NCBI RefSeq assembly: GCF_008364765.1
Contig: NZ_VTUY01000010.1
Location: forward strand, 62,001-126,000
Length of the DNA stretch: 64,000 bases
Reading direction: 5' to 3'
Source of the DNA: Bacillus sp. CH30_1T
Lineage (GTDB): Bacteria > Bacillota > Bacilli > Bacillales > Bacillaceae_B
Below are positions 45,806 to 54,838 of this stretch, in pieces. A program made the position numbers and the translations under genes. The first letter of the stretch is position 1, and each line of letters begins with the position of its first letter. Below the pieces are notes generated by a model. The model saw nothing but the letters and a program-made list of their open reading frames with translations. It did no database searches and had not been told where the DNA came from.

Positions 45806-45905
45806 CTGTTGAATTAAAACGTTATATTGACTGTTAAAATCTCTCTATAATTTTCCTGTTAATTTCCAACGTTTTTTCACCTGTTAAACTACCGTAATAT
45901 CCCAA
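45806..45905 (+). repeat. 25-bp-period degenerate tandem array (locus 2)
   Basis: Units begin at 45806, 45831, 45856 and 45881, each with CTGTTRA, exactly 25 bp apart. The second unit (CTGTTAAAATCTCTCTATAA) is nearly the same as the fourth unit of locus 1 at 4593. Confidence 0.6.
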
Positions 45906-45921
45906 AAAAGACGAACCCCTC

Positions 45922-45995
45922 CCAAGGTCCGTCCCTCTCTCTACTCTCTCTTACATATTGTGTAGCTACGCGGGGTGGTTGAAGGTCCGTCCCTA
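45922..45995. repeat. Two direct AGGTCCGTCCCT arms after bioA
   Basis: AAGGTCCGTCCCT occurs at 45924-45936 and again at 45982-45994, in the same orientation; the second overlaps the bioA stop codon. No opposite arm is present close by. Confidence 0.75.
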
Positions 45996-47351
45996 AACCC
46001 CAACCGCTCCCTTCGTTGTGATTTCTATAGCTTCGACCATTATCCCTACCATTTTCTCAAGCTCTTCTTCGGTTGTGGCGAGTGGCGGCATGAAGACGAT
46101 GGTGTCTCCGATCGGCCGTGTCAGCATACCCAGTTCACGCATCTTGATGGTGGTCCGGTAGCCGACTCTGTCTTCCCACAGAAACGGCTTTTTACTGGCT
46201 TTATCATGTACCAACTCAATGCCGCATATCATACCGAGTTGTCTAATGCTGCTCACATGGGGATGTTCCTTTAATGGAGCTAACAGGGATTCAATGATCC
46301 CCGCTTTCTCTTCAACTCTCTCAATCAGGTTTTCTCTTTCATAGATCTCCAGGTTCGCCAATGCCGCAGCACAACCAAGCTGGTTTCCTGTGTAGGAATG
46401 GCCGTGGAAGAAGGTTTTCAGTGATGTGTAATCATCATAGAAAGCTTCATAGATTTCTTCGGTGGTGAGGGTTGCTGCAATCGGGAGGTATCCACCTGTG
46501 ATCCCTTTTGCCACAGTCATAATGTCAGGCTGGACTTGTTCATGCTCGACAGCGAACATTTTTCCTGTGCGGCCGAAGCCTGTAGCCACTTCATCGACAA
46601 TCAGGAGAACCTCATATTTCCGGCAAAGCTTTTCGACCCCTTTAAAGTAGCCCTCTGGCATAATATTCATGCCGCCAGCACCTTGTATCAACGACTCTAC
46701 TGTCATCCCGGCAATTTCATGATGATGCTCTTTAAAAATCTCTTCCAGTTTCTGAAGTGCACAATCTCGAATCTTTTCCTCATCTACTAAATCAGGATGA
46801 TGGACCACGTCGGGGAACGGAGCAACGAGTGATTCGAACATTAGAGATTTGTAGACTCTGTGAAAAATGTCCACCTTCCCGACGCTGATCGCACCGACCG
46901 TATCTCCGTGGTATGCATTTTGAAGAGTGATAAACTTCTGTTTTTCCGGTTTCTCTTTATTTTGCCAATATTGATAAGCCATTTTAATGGCAATTTCAAC
47001 AGAGGTTGCACCGCTGTCTGAATAAAATACTCTCGCTAATCTCTCCGGGGAAAGTTCAACCAATTTCTCGGCTAACAAAATAGATGGAACATTGGTGGCA
47101 CCGAGCAAGGTCGAGTGAGCGATTTTATCGAGCTGATCCTTGATCGCTTGATTGATTTCCTCATTGCGATGGCCATGGACATTTAACCAAAGGGAAGAAT
47201 AACCATCAAGATATTCGTTCCCGTAGATGTCCCGAAGATAAACGCCTTCCCCGCTTTCAATCACCAACGGGTTCTCATCATAATCCTTCATCTGTGTAAA
47301 CGGAAGCCACATATACTGACTGCTTTTTTCAATAAGTTGCTGTTGATTCAT
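45993..47351 (-). CDS. bioA: Adenosylmethionine-8-amino-7-oxononanoate aminotransferase
   Basis: A 452-residue class III PLP aminotransferase that makes 7,8-diaminopelargonate in biotin synthesis. It has [10 protein letters not shown] near the start, [18 protein letters not shown] sequence ([20 protein letters not shown]), [12 protein letters not shown] and the PLP lysine in [20 protein letters not shown] lies before the ATG at 47351. It overlaps the end of bioD by 23 nt. BioB, BioF and BioW genes are not in the window. Confidence 0.94.
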   Translation of the reverse strand: MNQQQLIEKSSQYMWLPFTQMKDYDENPLVIESGEGVYLRDIYGNEYLDGYSSLWLNVHGHRNEEINQAIKDQLDKIAHSTLLGATNVPSILLAEKLVELSPERLARVFYSDSGATSVEIAIKMAYQYWQNKEKPEKQKFITLQNAYHGDTVGAISVGKVDIFHRVYKSLMFESLVAPFPDVVHHPDLVDEEKIRDCALQKLEEIFKEHHHEIAGMTVESLIQGAGGMNIMPEGYFKGVEKLCRKYEVLLIVDEVATGFGRTGKMFAVEHEQVQPDIMTVAKGITGGYLPIAATLTTEEIYEAFYDDYTSLKTFFHGHSYTGNQLGCAAALANLEIYERENLIERVEEKAGIIESLLAPLKEHPHVSSIRQLGMICGIELVHDKASKKPFLWEDRVGYRTTIKMRELGMLTRPIGDTIVFMPPLATTEEELEKMVGIMVEAIEITTKGAVGV

Positions 47352-48054
47352 TCTGAACGTCCTCCTCCGACCTTTCAAGTTTCCAATTCTTGAATAACTC
47401 ATTTACATCGATTGTTGCAAAAGAATCCTGCGATATGTATGGCAGCACACCGATTACCTTTTCACCGGTTAATGTTTCGATCATTCGTTTGTTGTCCCGC
47501 TCAATCTCCGGCATTTCATCTATGGATGTCTGATTAAGGATGATGCCTGCGATATCAATACTTCTTTGTTTCAATGCCATCACAGACAGGACCGTATGAT
47601 TAATTGTGCCAAGACCTGCTCGCGCGACAAGAATTACAGGCAGTGACACTCGTTCGATTAAATCAAGAATGGTTGCTTCTTCGTTTAATGGGACAATCAG
47701 TCCTCCCGCTCCTTCAACCAATAAAAGTTCGTGAGTACTTTGTAACTTCTCCACCTGTTCTAAAATTGACTTCAATTCAACCGTCACCCCGTCAATTGCA
47801 GCTGCCAGATGAGGAGAGCTTGCCGTTTTTAATAAATATGTATTCGTATCTTTTCCAAAAGAACGATTAGTGACCTCATCATAAAATTCAGTATCGGGTG
47901 CTACTAGTCTATATTTTTTCAAGACAGCTCCACTTTGCACGGGCTTATACGGAAATACATCAATGCCCTTTTCCAAGAAGTACTTTGTTAACAATCCAGT
48001 CGTTATCGTTTTTCCAATATCCGTATCTGTGCCGGTAATGAAAAACCCTCTCAT
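47329..48054 (-). CDS. bioD: Dethiobiotin synthetase
   Basis: A 241-residue ATPase that closes the ureido ring of dethiobiotin from diaminopelargonate and CO2. P-loop GTDTDIGKT at residues 8-16 (start [17 protein letters not shown]), YKPVQSG with the catalytic Lys, and [24 protein letters not shown] precedes the ATG. It leads the bioD-bioA operon, divergent from bioY, behind a BirA operator. Confidence 0.94.
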   Translation of the reverse strand: MRGFFITGTDTDIGKTITTGLLTKYFLEKGIDVFPYKPVQSGAVLKKYRLVAPDTEFYDEVTNRSFGKDTNTYLLKTASSPHLAAAIDGVTVELKSILEQVEKLQSTHELLLVEGAGGLIVPLNEEATILDLIERVSLPVILVARAGLGTINHTVLSVMALKQRSIDIAGIILNQTSIDEMPEIERDNKRMIETLTGEKVIGVLPYISQDSFATIDVNELFKNWKLERSEEDVQNESTATY

Positions 48055-48069
48055 AATTCCCCTCCTTTT

Positions 48070-48100
48070 ATGTTAACCTTATTTACAAATTAGTTAACAT
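48070..48100. promoter_or_regulatory. BirA biotin operator
   Basis: ATGTTAAC and GTTAACAT are perfect inverted arms with a 15-bp spacer, the classic Bacillus BirA box. Lying between bioD and bioY it can repress both directions when biotin is plentiful. Confidence 0.9.
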
Positions 48101-48142
48101 TTAAGATAATAACAATCATATCATAGTTTTAAGGAGGAGAAA

Positions 48143-48721
48143 ATGGGAATGGGAAAAACTAGAGAAATGGTCTTATGTGGTCTTTTTGCTGCTTTAATGG
48201 CAGTAGGGGCGAATATGTCTCCGTTTTTAATGATTGGAGGAGTTCCTGTCACCCTTCAGTTGATGTTTGCCATCATTGCCGGAGGAATGCTTGGAAGCCG
48301 GGTGGGAGCGAAGGCGATGACGGTTTATTTAGCTCTGGGATTAGTAGGGGTACCGGTGTTTGCGCAATTTAAAGGAGGACCGTCAAGTTTACTCAGTCCT
48401 ACCTTTGGATTTATTCTATCCTTTATCGCGGTTGCATTCACCGTGGGAATGGTCTTGGAAAGGAAGCGCACATTTGGAGGATATCTCACTGCAGGAATCC
48501 TCGCCTTATTGTTAAATTACATAATCGGAACGAATTTCATGTACCTGGCACTAATATTTTGGGCGGAAGCACCGGGCGGATTCAGTTACACGGTTGCCTG
48601 GGGATGGATGGTTGCGTATCTGCCGCTGGATATAGTCGTGACCTCTGTTTCACTTGTGGTCCTGCAACGCTTGTATAAGGTCGTTCCTTCAAGGAATTTG
48701 AGCACCTCTTTTTATAAGTAA
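48143..48721 (+). CDS. bioY: Biotin transporter BioY
   Basis: A 192-residue membrane protein, the S component of an ECF-type biotin importer, with about six helices. Family signatures: GLFAALMAVGANMSPF, GGVPVTLQLMFAIIAGG, LGSRVGAKAMTVYLALGLVG and GYLTAGILALLLNYIIGTNF. AAGGAGGAG precedes the start; an ATG two codons later (48149) is also well spaced. Co-controlled with bioDA through the shared BirA operator. Confidence 0.92.
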   Translation: MGMGKTREMVLCGLFAALMAVGANMSPFLMIGGVPVTLQLMFAIIAGGMLGSRVGAKAMTVYLALGLVGVPVFAQFKGGPSSLLSPTFGFILSFIAVAFTVGMVLERKRTFGGYLTAGILALLLNYIIGTNFMYLALIFWAEAPGGFSYTVAWGWMVAYLPLDIVVTSVSLVVLQRLYKVVPSRNLSTSFYK

Positions 48722-48751
48722 GTTATATGAGAAATGGACATGTGTTTGGGA

Positions 48752-48785
48752 TGGTCAGCTGGGTGATGTGGTATTCAGCTGACCA
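48752..48785. terminator. Hairpin after bioY
   Basis: TGGTCAGCTG and CAGCTGACCA pair perfectly around 14 nt, about 30 nt past the bioY stop; there is no T run. Confidence 0.45.
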
Positions 48786-48814
48786 CCCCACCAAATTCAA
48801 CAGCCGAACCCATA

Positions 48815-48853
48815 TAAAAAAACACCCGACACCATTTTAAAGTATCGGATGTT
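48815..48853 (-). terminator. Terminator of panE
   Basis: On the minus strand ACATCCGATAC and GTGTCGGGTGT pair around TTTAAAATG and are followed by seven Ts. Confidence 0.8.
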
Positions 48854-48862
48854 TCTCATTCC

Positions 48863-49780
48863 TTACGAATTCGCTCTTTCATATATCTTCAGATTTCCAT
48901 AAATCAAACGCAACACACGGGCTTCAATCCCCTGTGTTTCAGCAGCCTTCAATAAATATCCGTATAAATGCTCGGCTTCCACGGAGAGTTTTTTTTCCAT
49001 ATCCCGCTGTAATGATGACTTCATACTATAGCCCATTTGATTGATTTTGTCATATTGAGCTTCTTCTATTTTTTCAGCAAGTGGCGCTTTCAAGTCTCTC
49101 ATAATCTCAGCCGCTTCATAAAGGACTCCTTTGATCATATCTGCACCCTCTCCTATTTCCCGAATCGGTCCGATCGGTGACCGATATAAGGATGTGACTC
49201 CTGAAAGAGTGGTGATAAATAAATATTTATGCCACATTTCCTGTTCGATGGTGTCAGATAATCGAAAGTTTGCCTTCGTTCCTGAAAAGGCCTCTTCAAG
49301 CTTCACAATTCTATCCGTTCGCTCACCACTTCTTTCTCCAAAAACGAGATCATGAATGGGACTCGATTGAATGACCTTCCCTGCGGCATCAAGCGTCGAC
49401 TCCACAAAACATAGACCGCCTATCACTCTTTCTTCCCCGAATGCGTCTATAAGACCGTCTACGTGAGACATTCCGTTTAAAAGTGGCAGTATCATCGTAT
49501 TTTCACCTACGAAGGTGTGAAGGCTCTCGATTGCTCCCTTAAGATGATATGCCTTGGTTGAAAGGATGATGGCATCAAAGGTCTCTGCTTTTTCTGCTGA
49601 TCTCAGCGTTTTCGGCTCGCAGTGAAAATCACCATGTACACTTTCAATATGCAATCCATGCTCTTTCAGCTGCTGCTCTCTTCGCTCACGGACGAGAAAC
49701 GTAACATCCTCGCCTTTCTCTATCAATCTACCTCCGAAGTAACCACCCACTGCACCTGCACCAACAACTAGTATTCTCAT
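48863..49780 (-). CDS. panE: 2-dehydropantoate 2-reductase (ketopantoate reductase family)
   Basis: A 305-residue NADPH-dependent reductase of pantothenate synthesis. NADP-binding MRILVVGAGAVGGYFGGRL opens the protein, LSTKAYHLKGAI and LPLLNGMSHVDGL follow, and the catalytic Lys lies in EMWHKYLFITTLSG. AAAGGAGG stands before the ATG at 49780; the frame opens at 49849 without a good site. B. subtilis has two such paralogues, so panE versus a related reductase cannot be settled here. Confidence 0.85.
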   Translation of the reverse strand: MRILVVGAGAVGGYFGGRLIEKGEDVTFLVRERREQQLKEHGLHIESVHGDFHCEPKTLRSAEKAETFDAIILSTKAYHLKGAIESLHTFVGENTMILPLLNGMSHVDGLIDAFGEERVIGGLCFVESTLDAAGKVIQSSPIHDLVFGERSGERTDRIVKLEEAFSGTKANFRLSDTIEQEMWHKYLFITTLSGVTSLYRSPIGPIREIGEGADMIKGVLYEAAEIMRDLKAPLAEKIEEAQYDKINQMGYSMKSSLQRDMEKKLSVEAEHLYGYLLKAAETQGIEARVLRLIYGNLKIYERANS

Positions 49781-49866
49781 TCCATCCCGCCTCCTTTTAC
49801 TTTTCACATGCCATGTCACTATTCTCCGATATGAAAGCGCATAAATCAAAAATCTTGCTTTTCAGA

Positions 49867-49907
49867 AAAATAAGGTGCCCTCCCAAAGATAGTCAGGAGA
49901 CACCCCA
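49867..49907 (-). terminator. Terminator of the methyltransferase gene
   Basis: GGGTGTCTCC and GGGAGGGCACC pair on the minus strand and are followed by TTATTTTT. Confidence 0.7.
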
Positions 49908-49908
49908 T

Positions 49909-50517
49909 TCAATACATCAACCCGTACACCAAAAATCTCTCATACTCATTCTTTTCATAAACCCCTGACAAATTCACCTCTTGCCGCAAAACGAAAAGGG
50001 GGTGATCTTCTAAATAATGCACATAATCATCCGAGCTATAGTACAACACGATCTCGATATCACGTGGTGATTGTTCCACTGAAAAGAGGATGTTATTGAG
50101 GATCCTCATGAAAATTTGAACAGAGAACGGATTGAAAAAGTAGAATCGGTTATCCTTTGGATGGATCGTATACTCTTCTGCCAGGCAGTGATAAAAGTAG
50201 AGATTATCACGTTTGGTTTTCGCCTTTTTTAAATAGCTTTCCCTGTTCGCCACAGCTTCTTCATAAAACTCGTCATTCATTTCAATGCCAACAACGGTGG
50301 ATTGAAATAGGTGGTGAATAAAGAAATTCAATCGCCCTTTTCCACATCCGAAATCGACCACACGATCACTGTCATTTAATTTAAAATGTTGGAATAATTC
50401 TTCCAATGCCTGATACGGAGTCGGCTCATACCGATGATAATGAAAAGACCGGTGAAACCCCATCTGCAACTCACTCGTCCGAACACCTAACAATACATCA
50501 TAATACTCTTCCTTCAT
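49909..50517 (-). CDS. Class I SAM-dependent methyltransferase
   Basis: A 202-residue methyltransferase. The SAM-binding motif I is DRVVDFGCGKGRLNFF (about 63-78), with VVGIEMNDEF as motif post-I and NPFSVQIFMRIL further on. Substrate unknown. AAGGAG lies before the ATG at 50517. A single repeat arm (AAGGTCCGTCCCTC) and 42 nt separate it from the acetyltransferase gene upstream on the same strand. Confidence 0.78.
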   Translation of the reverse strand: MKEEYYDVLLGVRTSELQMGFHRSFHYHRYEPTPYQALEELFQHFKLNDSDRVVDFGCGKGRLNFFIHHLFQSTVVGIEMNDEFYEEAVANRESYLKKAKTKRDNLYFYHCLAEEYTIHPKDNRFYFFNPFSVQIFMRILNNILFSVEQSPRDIEIVLYYSSDDYVHYLEDHPLFVLRQEVNLSGVYEKNEYERFLVYGLMY

Positions 50518-50532
50518 ACATACTCCTTCATG

Positions 50533-50547
50533 AAGGTCCGTCCCTCT
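50533..50547. repeat. Single AGGTCCGTCCCT arm
   Basis: GAAGGTCCGTCCCTC lies between the acetyltransferase stop and the methyltransferase start, without a partner arm. Confidence 0.7.
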
Positions 50548-50559
50548 CGGACCCAAAGT

Positions 50560-51117
50560 TTAGTAGAGGTAACCAAGCATGTCCAGCTGGCCGCTTGACC
50601 ATTTTTTGGTACCTACTCGTTTGATCATGATTTCGTTTATGGTTTCTGCGCCGATGCCTCGGGTGGTCTGGTTTTGGTCGTTGATTTTCATCCAAGTGCA
50701 TTGGTTGGACACCGATTGGAAGCCATTTTTTTCATATAGGGATCGATCATCGGCAAATAAAAGCAGGAAATCGATGTTACGGCCATCACAGAACCTTTCC
50801 ACTTCGAAGAGAAGCTGTGATCCGATTCCCAGGGAGCGACTCCCCTTTGAAACGCACAAATCGATTATCCCCAATACATTTATAGGCTCACCTTCTAAAT
50901 TCATGACTCGGTAATCCACCCCTACATGCCCCACTAAATGTCGATCTTCGCTATGTACGAGATACCTGAAATGAGGAATCTGTTTAAAGTAAATTCTATC
51001 ATCAGGATAGTCATCTCCAAAACATTCACATAATAATTCTTGTATTTCAGCTTTCATTTTTCCTTTGATATCATAATCAACTATTTGTTTCACTTGATAT
51101 TCCCTTTCCACTTTCAT
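50560..51117 (-). CDS. GNAT family N-acetyltransferase
   Basis: A 185-residue GNAT protein. The acetyl-CoA-binding region is GIIDLCVSKGSRSLGIGSQL followed by LFEVERF (about 103-130), preceded by the beta strand HLVGHVGVDYRVM, and the late helix SLYEKNGFQSVS is typical. It resembles aminoglycoside 2'-type acetyltransferases in layout, but I cannot assign a substrate. GGAGG lies 7 nt before the ATG. Confidence 0.78.
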   Translation of the reverse strand: MKVEREYQVKQIVDYDIKGKMKAEIQELLCECFGDDYPDDRIYFKQIPHFRYLVHSEDRHLVGHVGVDYRVMNLEGEPINVLGIIDLCVSKGSRSLGIGSQLLFEVERFCDGRNIDFLLLFADDRSLYEKNGFQSVSNQCTWMKINDQNQTTRGIGAETINEIMIKRVGTKKWSSGQLDMLGYLY

Positions 51118-51189
51118 ACGTTGGCCTCCTCATAAAGTAATATAAGCACTTTCATTGACAAACCTTCAAAATCCTTATACATTAATAGT

Positions 51190-51292
51190 AACAAGGGGAG
51201 TAGCGACCGGTAAACGGCTGGTGAATCGTCATCCCGGTATGAAAATACCTGGTTCATCAGGCTTTAGCTCATTCTTCAGCACGCAAGACCTT
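51190..51292 (+). promoter_or_regulatory. yybP-ykoY (Mn2+) riboswitch
   Basis: The two conserved internal-loop segments are present: AAGGGGAGTAGC at 51193-51204 and GCAAGACC at 51283-51290, with pairing arms between (ACCGGTAAACGGCTGGTGA and a CCCGGT...ACCTGG region). This class binds Mn2+ and turns on manganese or cation exporters. It runs into a terminator just before a CaCA-type exchanger. Confidence 0.88.
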
Positions 51293-51322
51293 GGTACAAA
51301 ATTTGTGCCGGGGTCTTTTTTG
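51286..51322 (+). terminator. Terminator of the Mn riboswitch leader
   Basis: AGACCTTGGTAC and GTGCCGGGGTCT pair around AAAATTT and are followed by six Ts; the left strand overlaps the aptamer segment GCAAGACC, so the two folds exclude each other. Confidence 0.85.
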
Positions 51323-51347
51323 TATGCGCTGGCTTGGAGGAGATTAT

Positions 51348-52307
51348 ATGGTTTACATTGTTTTTTTACTCGCTGCCGCCATCGTGGTTGCGGCTGCTAT
51401 TTACCTGAATCAGTTCGGAGATGTCATCAGTAAGAAGTCTTCATTAAGTGGGGCTGTCGTAGGGACATTCCTCATTGCAGGGGCAACGTCACTTCCTGAA
51501 TTGACAACGAGCTTAACGGCGGTTTATATCGATAACCCTGATATTGCCGTAGGAAACATGCTCGGTAGTAATGTGTTCAATCTTTTTATCCTGGCAGCGG
51601 TCGATCTGATTTATCGTAAAAGAAGATTGTTCCAAAAGGTGAACAGGAAGGGAAATGTTCCTTCTGCTCTATTTGGATTCCTGTTTCTCACGATCATCAT
51701 TTTCGCCCTTTTCATGCCAGGTTCCATTGAATTTTTTGGCGTTGGAATTGAGATGTTCATCATCATCACCCTATACTTCGTTGCGATGAAATTTGTCTCC
51801 GGAGATGACTCTGAAGGGGGATCCGCATCAACGAAGGATTACTCCCTGAGAACGGCCGTCATAGGTTTTATCATTGCGGCAATTATAGTATTTGCATCAG
51901 GAAGTGTGTTATCGATTGCAGGTGATCAATTGGCAAAGGCAACGGGCATGAATGCAAGCTTTGTCGGGAGCTTTCTCATCGCTGCCTCCACTTCCCTGCC
52001 TGAGCTCGTGACGGTCCTTGCTGCTTTTAAACTGGCAAACTACAATATGGCGATCGGTTCAATTCTCGGAAGCAATCTGTTTAACATACAATTGCTCGTC
52101 CTGACCGATGTCCTTTACCGAAAAGGTGCCATACTTGAAGCAGTCGACACTTCCCATATCTTTATCGCGGGATTAGGATTATTAATGACACTCGTCATCG
52201 TATACTTGCTTTTGCGGCCAGCCAATGTTCTGAATAAGTGGAGATACATGGCTCCATCCTTTATTATAACCGTTTTGTATATTGTCGTATCGTATGTATT
52301 ATTTTAA
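51348..52307 (+). CDS. Calcium/cation antiporter (CaCA family)
   Basis: A 319-residue membrane exchanger with about ten helices in two inverted halves. The alpha repeats are clear: GTFLIAGATSLPELTTS with GNMLGSNVFN, and GSFLIAASTSLPELVT with GSILGSNLFN. Such proteins exchange Na+ or H+ for Ca2+ or Mn2+. The Mn-type riboswitch in its leader suggests Mn2+ export. GGAGGAG precedes the ATG at 51348; the frame opens earlier inside the riboswitch terminator and cannot be used. Confidence 0.88.
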   Translation: MVYIVFLLAAAIVVAAAIYLNQFGDVISKKSSLSGAVVGTFLIAGATSLPELTTSLTAVYIDNPDIAVGNMLGSNVFNLFILAAVDLIYRKRRLFQKVNRKGNVPSALFGFLFLTIIIFALFMPGSIEFFGVGIEMFIIITLYFVAMKFVSGDDSEGGSASTKDYSLRTAVIGFIIAAIIVFASGSVLSIAGDQLAKATGMNASFVGSFLIAASTSLPELVTVLAAFKLANYNMAIGSILGSNLFNIQLLVLTDVLYRKGAILEAVDTSHIFIAGLGLLMTLVIVYLLLRPANVLNKWRYMAPSFIITVLYIVVSYVLF

Positions 52308-52316
52308 ACATCAAAA

Positions 52317-52626
52317 GAGCCTGGGACAAAAGTTTTTTATCCTAAGTCAAACCCGAACAAACCTGCTTCTTAGTGTGCAGATTTGTTCGGGTTTATTATT
52401 TATTTTCGAATCATTTGATTTTAGCTGTTTCCAGCGGTTGATTGGAGTGCAAGACGAAGACTCCTGCGGGAAAGTAGCTTATGTGAGACCCCGCAGGCTT
52501 GCCGAGGAGGCTCACGGGCAACCCGCGGAAAGCGTAGTCTTGCACGGAAATCATTAGCGGTATGAAGAACCTACACTTCTATTATTCGTCTTTTTATCGT
52601 GTTTTTTTAGTTTTGTCCCAGCCTCT
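52317..52626 (+). repeat. ~310-bp element with terminal inverted repeats (copy B)
   Basis: Ends are GAGCCTGGGACAAAA and TTTTGTCCCAGCCTC (one mismatch). It has the extra 32 bp missing from copy A at 9372 and otherwise almost identical sequence, in the same orientation. It directly follows the CaCA exchanger stop. No coding capacity. Confidence 0.85.
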
Positions 52627-52807
52627 TTACCTTTTAATAAGCTTCTCTATCGTTCTCTTACCTCATATACGCACCAGATAGGCCTTATGTTTCAATTTTC
52701 CCAAAATTCCAACCAAAACAATGTTATTCAGGCACATCACATGATTCCCCTCTTCACTTATGATAAATTAAACATGATTGAATCAATGGATAAGGAGTGA
52801 ATGTTCA

Positions 52808-53482
52808 ATGGCTGGTAAAGAACAAGTAAAGCAAGACATTTTAGATGCTTACCATTTCAGACATGCAACAAAGGAATTCGATTCAAATAAGAAAGTATCC
52901 GATGACGATTTCAGGTTCATCATGGAAACAGGTCGTCTGTCACCAAGTTCATTTGGTTTCGAGCCTTGGAGATTCGTCGTGATTCAAAATCCTGAACTTA
53001 GGAAAAAAATCAAAAACACAGCTTGGGGAGCATACGGAAAACTGCCTGAAGCCAGTCATTTCGTGGTGATCCTGGCCAGAACGAAAAAAGATACGAAATA
53101 CGATTCACAATACTTACAGGATCATTTTAAAAACGTGAAACACCTTCCAGAAGATCATATGGCAAAATACTTAGAAAAGATCGAGCAGTTCCAAAAGGTT
53201 GATTTCGATTTGCTCGAAGGCACTCGTCCCCTATACGATTGGGCCGGAAAGCAAACCTATTTAGCCCTTGGAAATATGATGACAGCAGCCGCTCAAATCG
53301 GTGTCGACTCGTGTCCAATCGAAGGCTTTGACATCAACAAGATGAACACGCTTTTAGATGAAGAAGGATTGTTGGAAGATGGCCGTTTCAGCATTTCCGT
53401 CATGGTGGCATTCGGTTACCGGGTGAAGGATCCAGCACCGAAAACGCGTCGACCGTATGAAGATATCGTGAAGTTCGTTTAA
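52808..53482 (+). CDS. NAD(P)H nitroreductase (YfkO-like)
   Basis: A 224-residue FMN-binding nitroreductase. FRHATKEFDSNKKVSDDD carries the FMN-phosphate Arg near the start, ETGRLSPSSFGFEPWRFVVI is the family core, and GIDSCPIEGFD-type VDSCPIEGFDINKM is near the end. Length matches YfkO (221 aa). AAGGAG lies about ten bases before the ATG at 52808. Single gene between the repeat element and a terminator. Confidence 0.87.
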   Translation: MAGKEQVKQDILDAYHFRHATKEFDSNKKVSDDDFRFIMETGRLSPSSFGFEPWRFVVIQNPELRKKIKNTAWGAYGKLPEASHFVVILARTKKDTKYDSQYLQDHFKNVKHLPEDHMAKYLEKIEQFQKVDFDLLEGTRPLYDWAGKQTYLALGNMMTAAAQIGVDSCPIEGFDINKMNTLLDEEGLLEDGRFSISVMVAFGYRVKDPAPKTRRPYEDIVKFV

Positions 53483-53488
53483 TCTTAA

Positions 53489-53522
53489 ATGACCCCGGTT
53501 ACAGGACCGGGGTCATTTTTTA
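53489..53522 (+). terminator. Terminator of the nitroreductase gene
   Basis: ATGACCCCGGT and ACCGGGGTCAT pair around TACAGG and are followed by six Ts; shared with the convergent gene. Confidence 0.85.
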
Positions 53523-53529
53523 TGAAATT

Positions 53530-54588
53530 CTAATGTTTAAACCAATCGGCTCCTGCATCTAAGTGCACAAACGGAATATCCGTATCCACCTCACCCTTGA
53601 TCTTTTCATGGACAACATCTTCCCCTTCAAGCCACTTGGCAAAATCAAAGACAACCGGTTCCCGGTCTCCCCCCAGGGCAAACCATGCTTTCAGTTCGTT
53701 AGGAAAATAAGCCGATGTATGGATGGTCCCAGCCCAGCTTCCGTATAAATCTGAGAAAACGCCTTTATCCGTGTCGTTCATTAAGCGAAAGGCGCTAATA
53801 GCATCTGAAGACTCATTTTCTTGAAGGATTCCTAATCTTCGCTTCGAATCCACTAAATGATTTCTATTTTCATGCTTCATCACTTCAAAATGATTCGTAC
53901 ACGTATTTGACTGCCGGATCTCCACGCCACGAGGAGACGTTTCAACAATAAACGTTTCACCGCTTGTGTCATACACCACATAACTAAACGAGTGCCGGTG
54001 AGGAATTTCTTTTAGCATCTCAACAGCTTCCGATACATCTCCACATGATTCCAGAATCAAACGTCCAATCATACAGCAAATAAAGCCATCCCCTGGATTT
54101 TTACGATGCATGAAGTTATATCCTATTGCCAATCCCCTTTCATTCATGCCATCCATTCGTCCTGTTACCCGCTGACTCGGTCCGATGATACTATACCCGC
54201 CGTCCGTCGGCTGGTAAAACGTATACCTTCCCTCATACGTCTTCGGATGATAATCATAATTCCTTATCAAATAATTTTCCCCCGTCATAATCGAGCAGCC
54301 GGACTTGGTATATTCAACACGGTATCCGCCAAACTCCTGCAGAACCTTCTCCATCTTCCACCCGAGCGCTTCCTGTAATCCGATAAGCTCATCCCATACA
54401 CCAGGAGCAAATCTCAGGATCGCCTGCTTCGCTTCCTCCATGTTAATAGAGAAACGAGGCTTTCTTACCTTCCACTGATTCTCACGATTTCTCACTGTGA
54501 GCGAATCCTTTATCCTTAACCCTTGAATATAACCAAAATCATAATGAGATCCACGGAATTGAATCACACCGCTATGTATTTTTTTCAT
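53530..54588 (-). CDS. C45-type autoproteolytic acyltransferase/hydrolase
   Basis: A 352-residue Ntn-hydrolase-fold protein. RGSHYDFGYIQG near the start, the nucleophile in TKSGCSIMTGENYLIRNYDY (Cys about residue 100), and later GRMDGMNERGLAIGYNF, SFSYVVYDTSGETFIVET are typical of peptidase C45 / linear amide C-N hydrolases. These cleave themselves before the Cys and act on amide bonds of varied substrates. GAGGG stands 5 nt before the ATG at 54588. Substrate unknown. Confidence 0.8.
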   Translation of the reverse strand: MKKIHSGVIQFRGSHYDFGYIQGLRIKDSLTVRNRENQWKVRKPRFSINMEEAKQAILRFAPGVWDELIGLQEALGWKMEKVLQEFGGYRVEYTKSGCSIMTGENYLIRNYDYHPKTYEGRYTFYQPTDGGYSIIGPSQRVTGRMDGMNERGLAIGYNFMHRKNPGDGFICCMIGRLILESCGDVSEAVEMLKEIPHRHSFSYVVYDTSGETFIVETSPRGVEIRQSNTCTNHFEVMKHENRNHLVDSKRRLGILQENESSDAISAFRLMNDTDKGVFSDLYGSWAGTIHTSAYFPNELKAWFALGGDREPVVFDFAKWLEGEDVVHEKIKGEVDTDIPFVHLDAGADWFKH

Positions 54589-54690
54589 GATTGCCCTCAA
54601 TTTCTGTGTGAAGTTTCTTTAAGGATAATAGAACCATTGGGAAAAATAAAGGAATTGAGATTCCAGTATAGTGCTAGCTGAGAGATTCTC

Positions 54691-54707
54691 ATTGTACCAG
54701 GTACAAT
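54691..54707. promoter_or_regulatory. 17-bp perfect palindrome upstream of the C45 gene
   Basis: ATTGTACCAGGTACAAT is self-complementary around a central base and lies about 100 nt upstream of the C45-type gene in a 238-bp gap that has no other gene. Regulator unknown. Confidence 0.4.
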
Positions 54708-54805
54708 TGATTAAGGGAGTATCATCACGTTAAGATATAACATTGTAATTGGCGACATTTTGCCATGCGGTTCTTGCCCGGAACCTAGCCACTAACAAAC
54801 ACAAA

Positions 54806-54836
54806 AAAGAACGGCCCCAACGACCGTCCCTTCTTC
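54806..54836 (-). terminator. Terminator of the sigma-clpP operon
   Basis: GGACGGTC and GGCCGTTC pair around GTTGG on the minus strand and run into TTTTTT. Its left arm GAAGGGACGGTC is a variant of the AGGGACGGACC repeat. Confidence 0.75.
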
Positions 54837-54838
54837 CA

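Noticed and set aside
51155..51433. 92-codon frame through the Mn riboswitch
   Set aside because: The sequence is explained by the aptamer and terminator, and the frame overlaps the exchanger gene out of phase.
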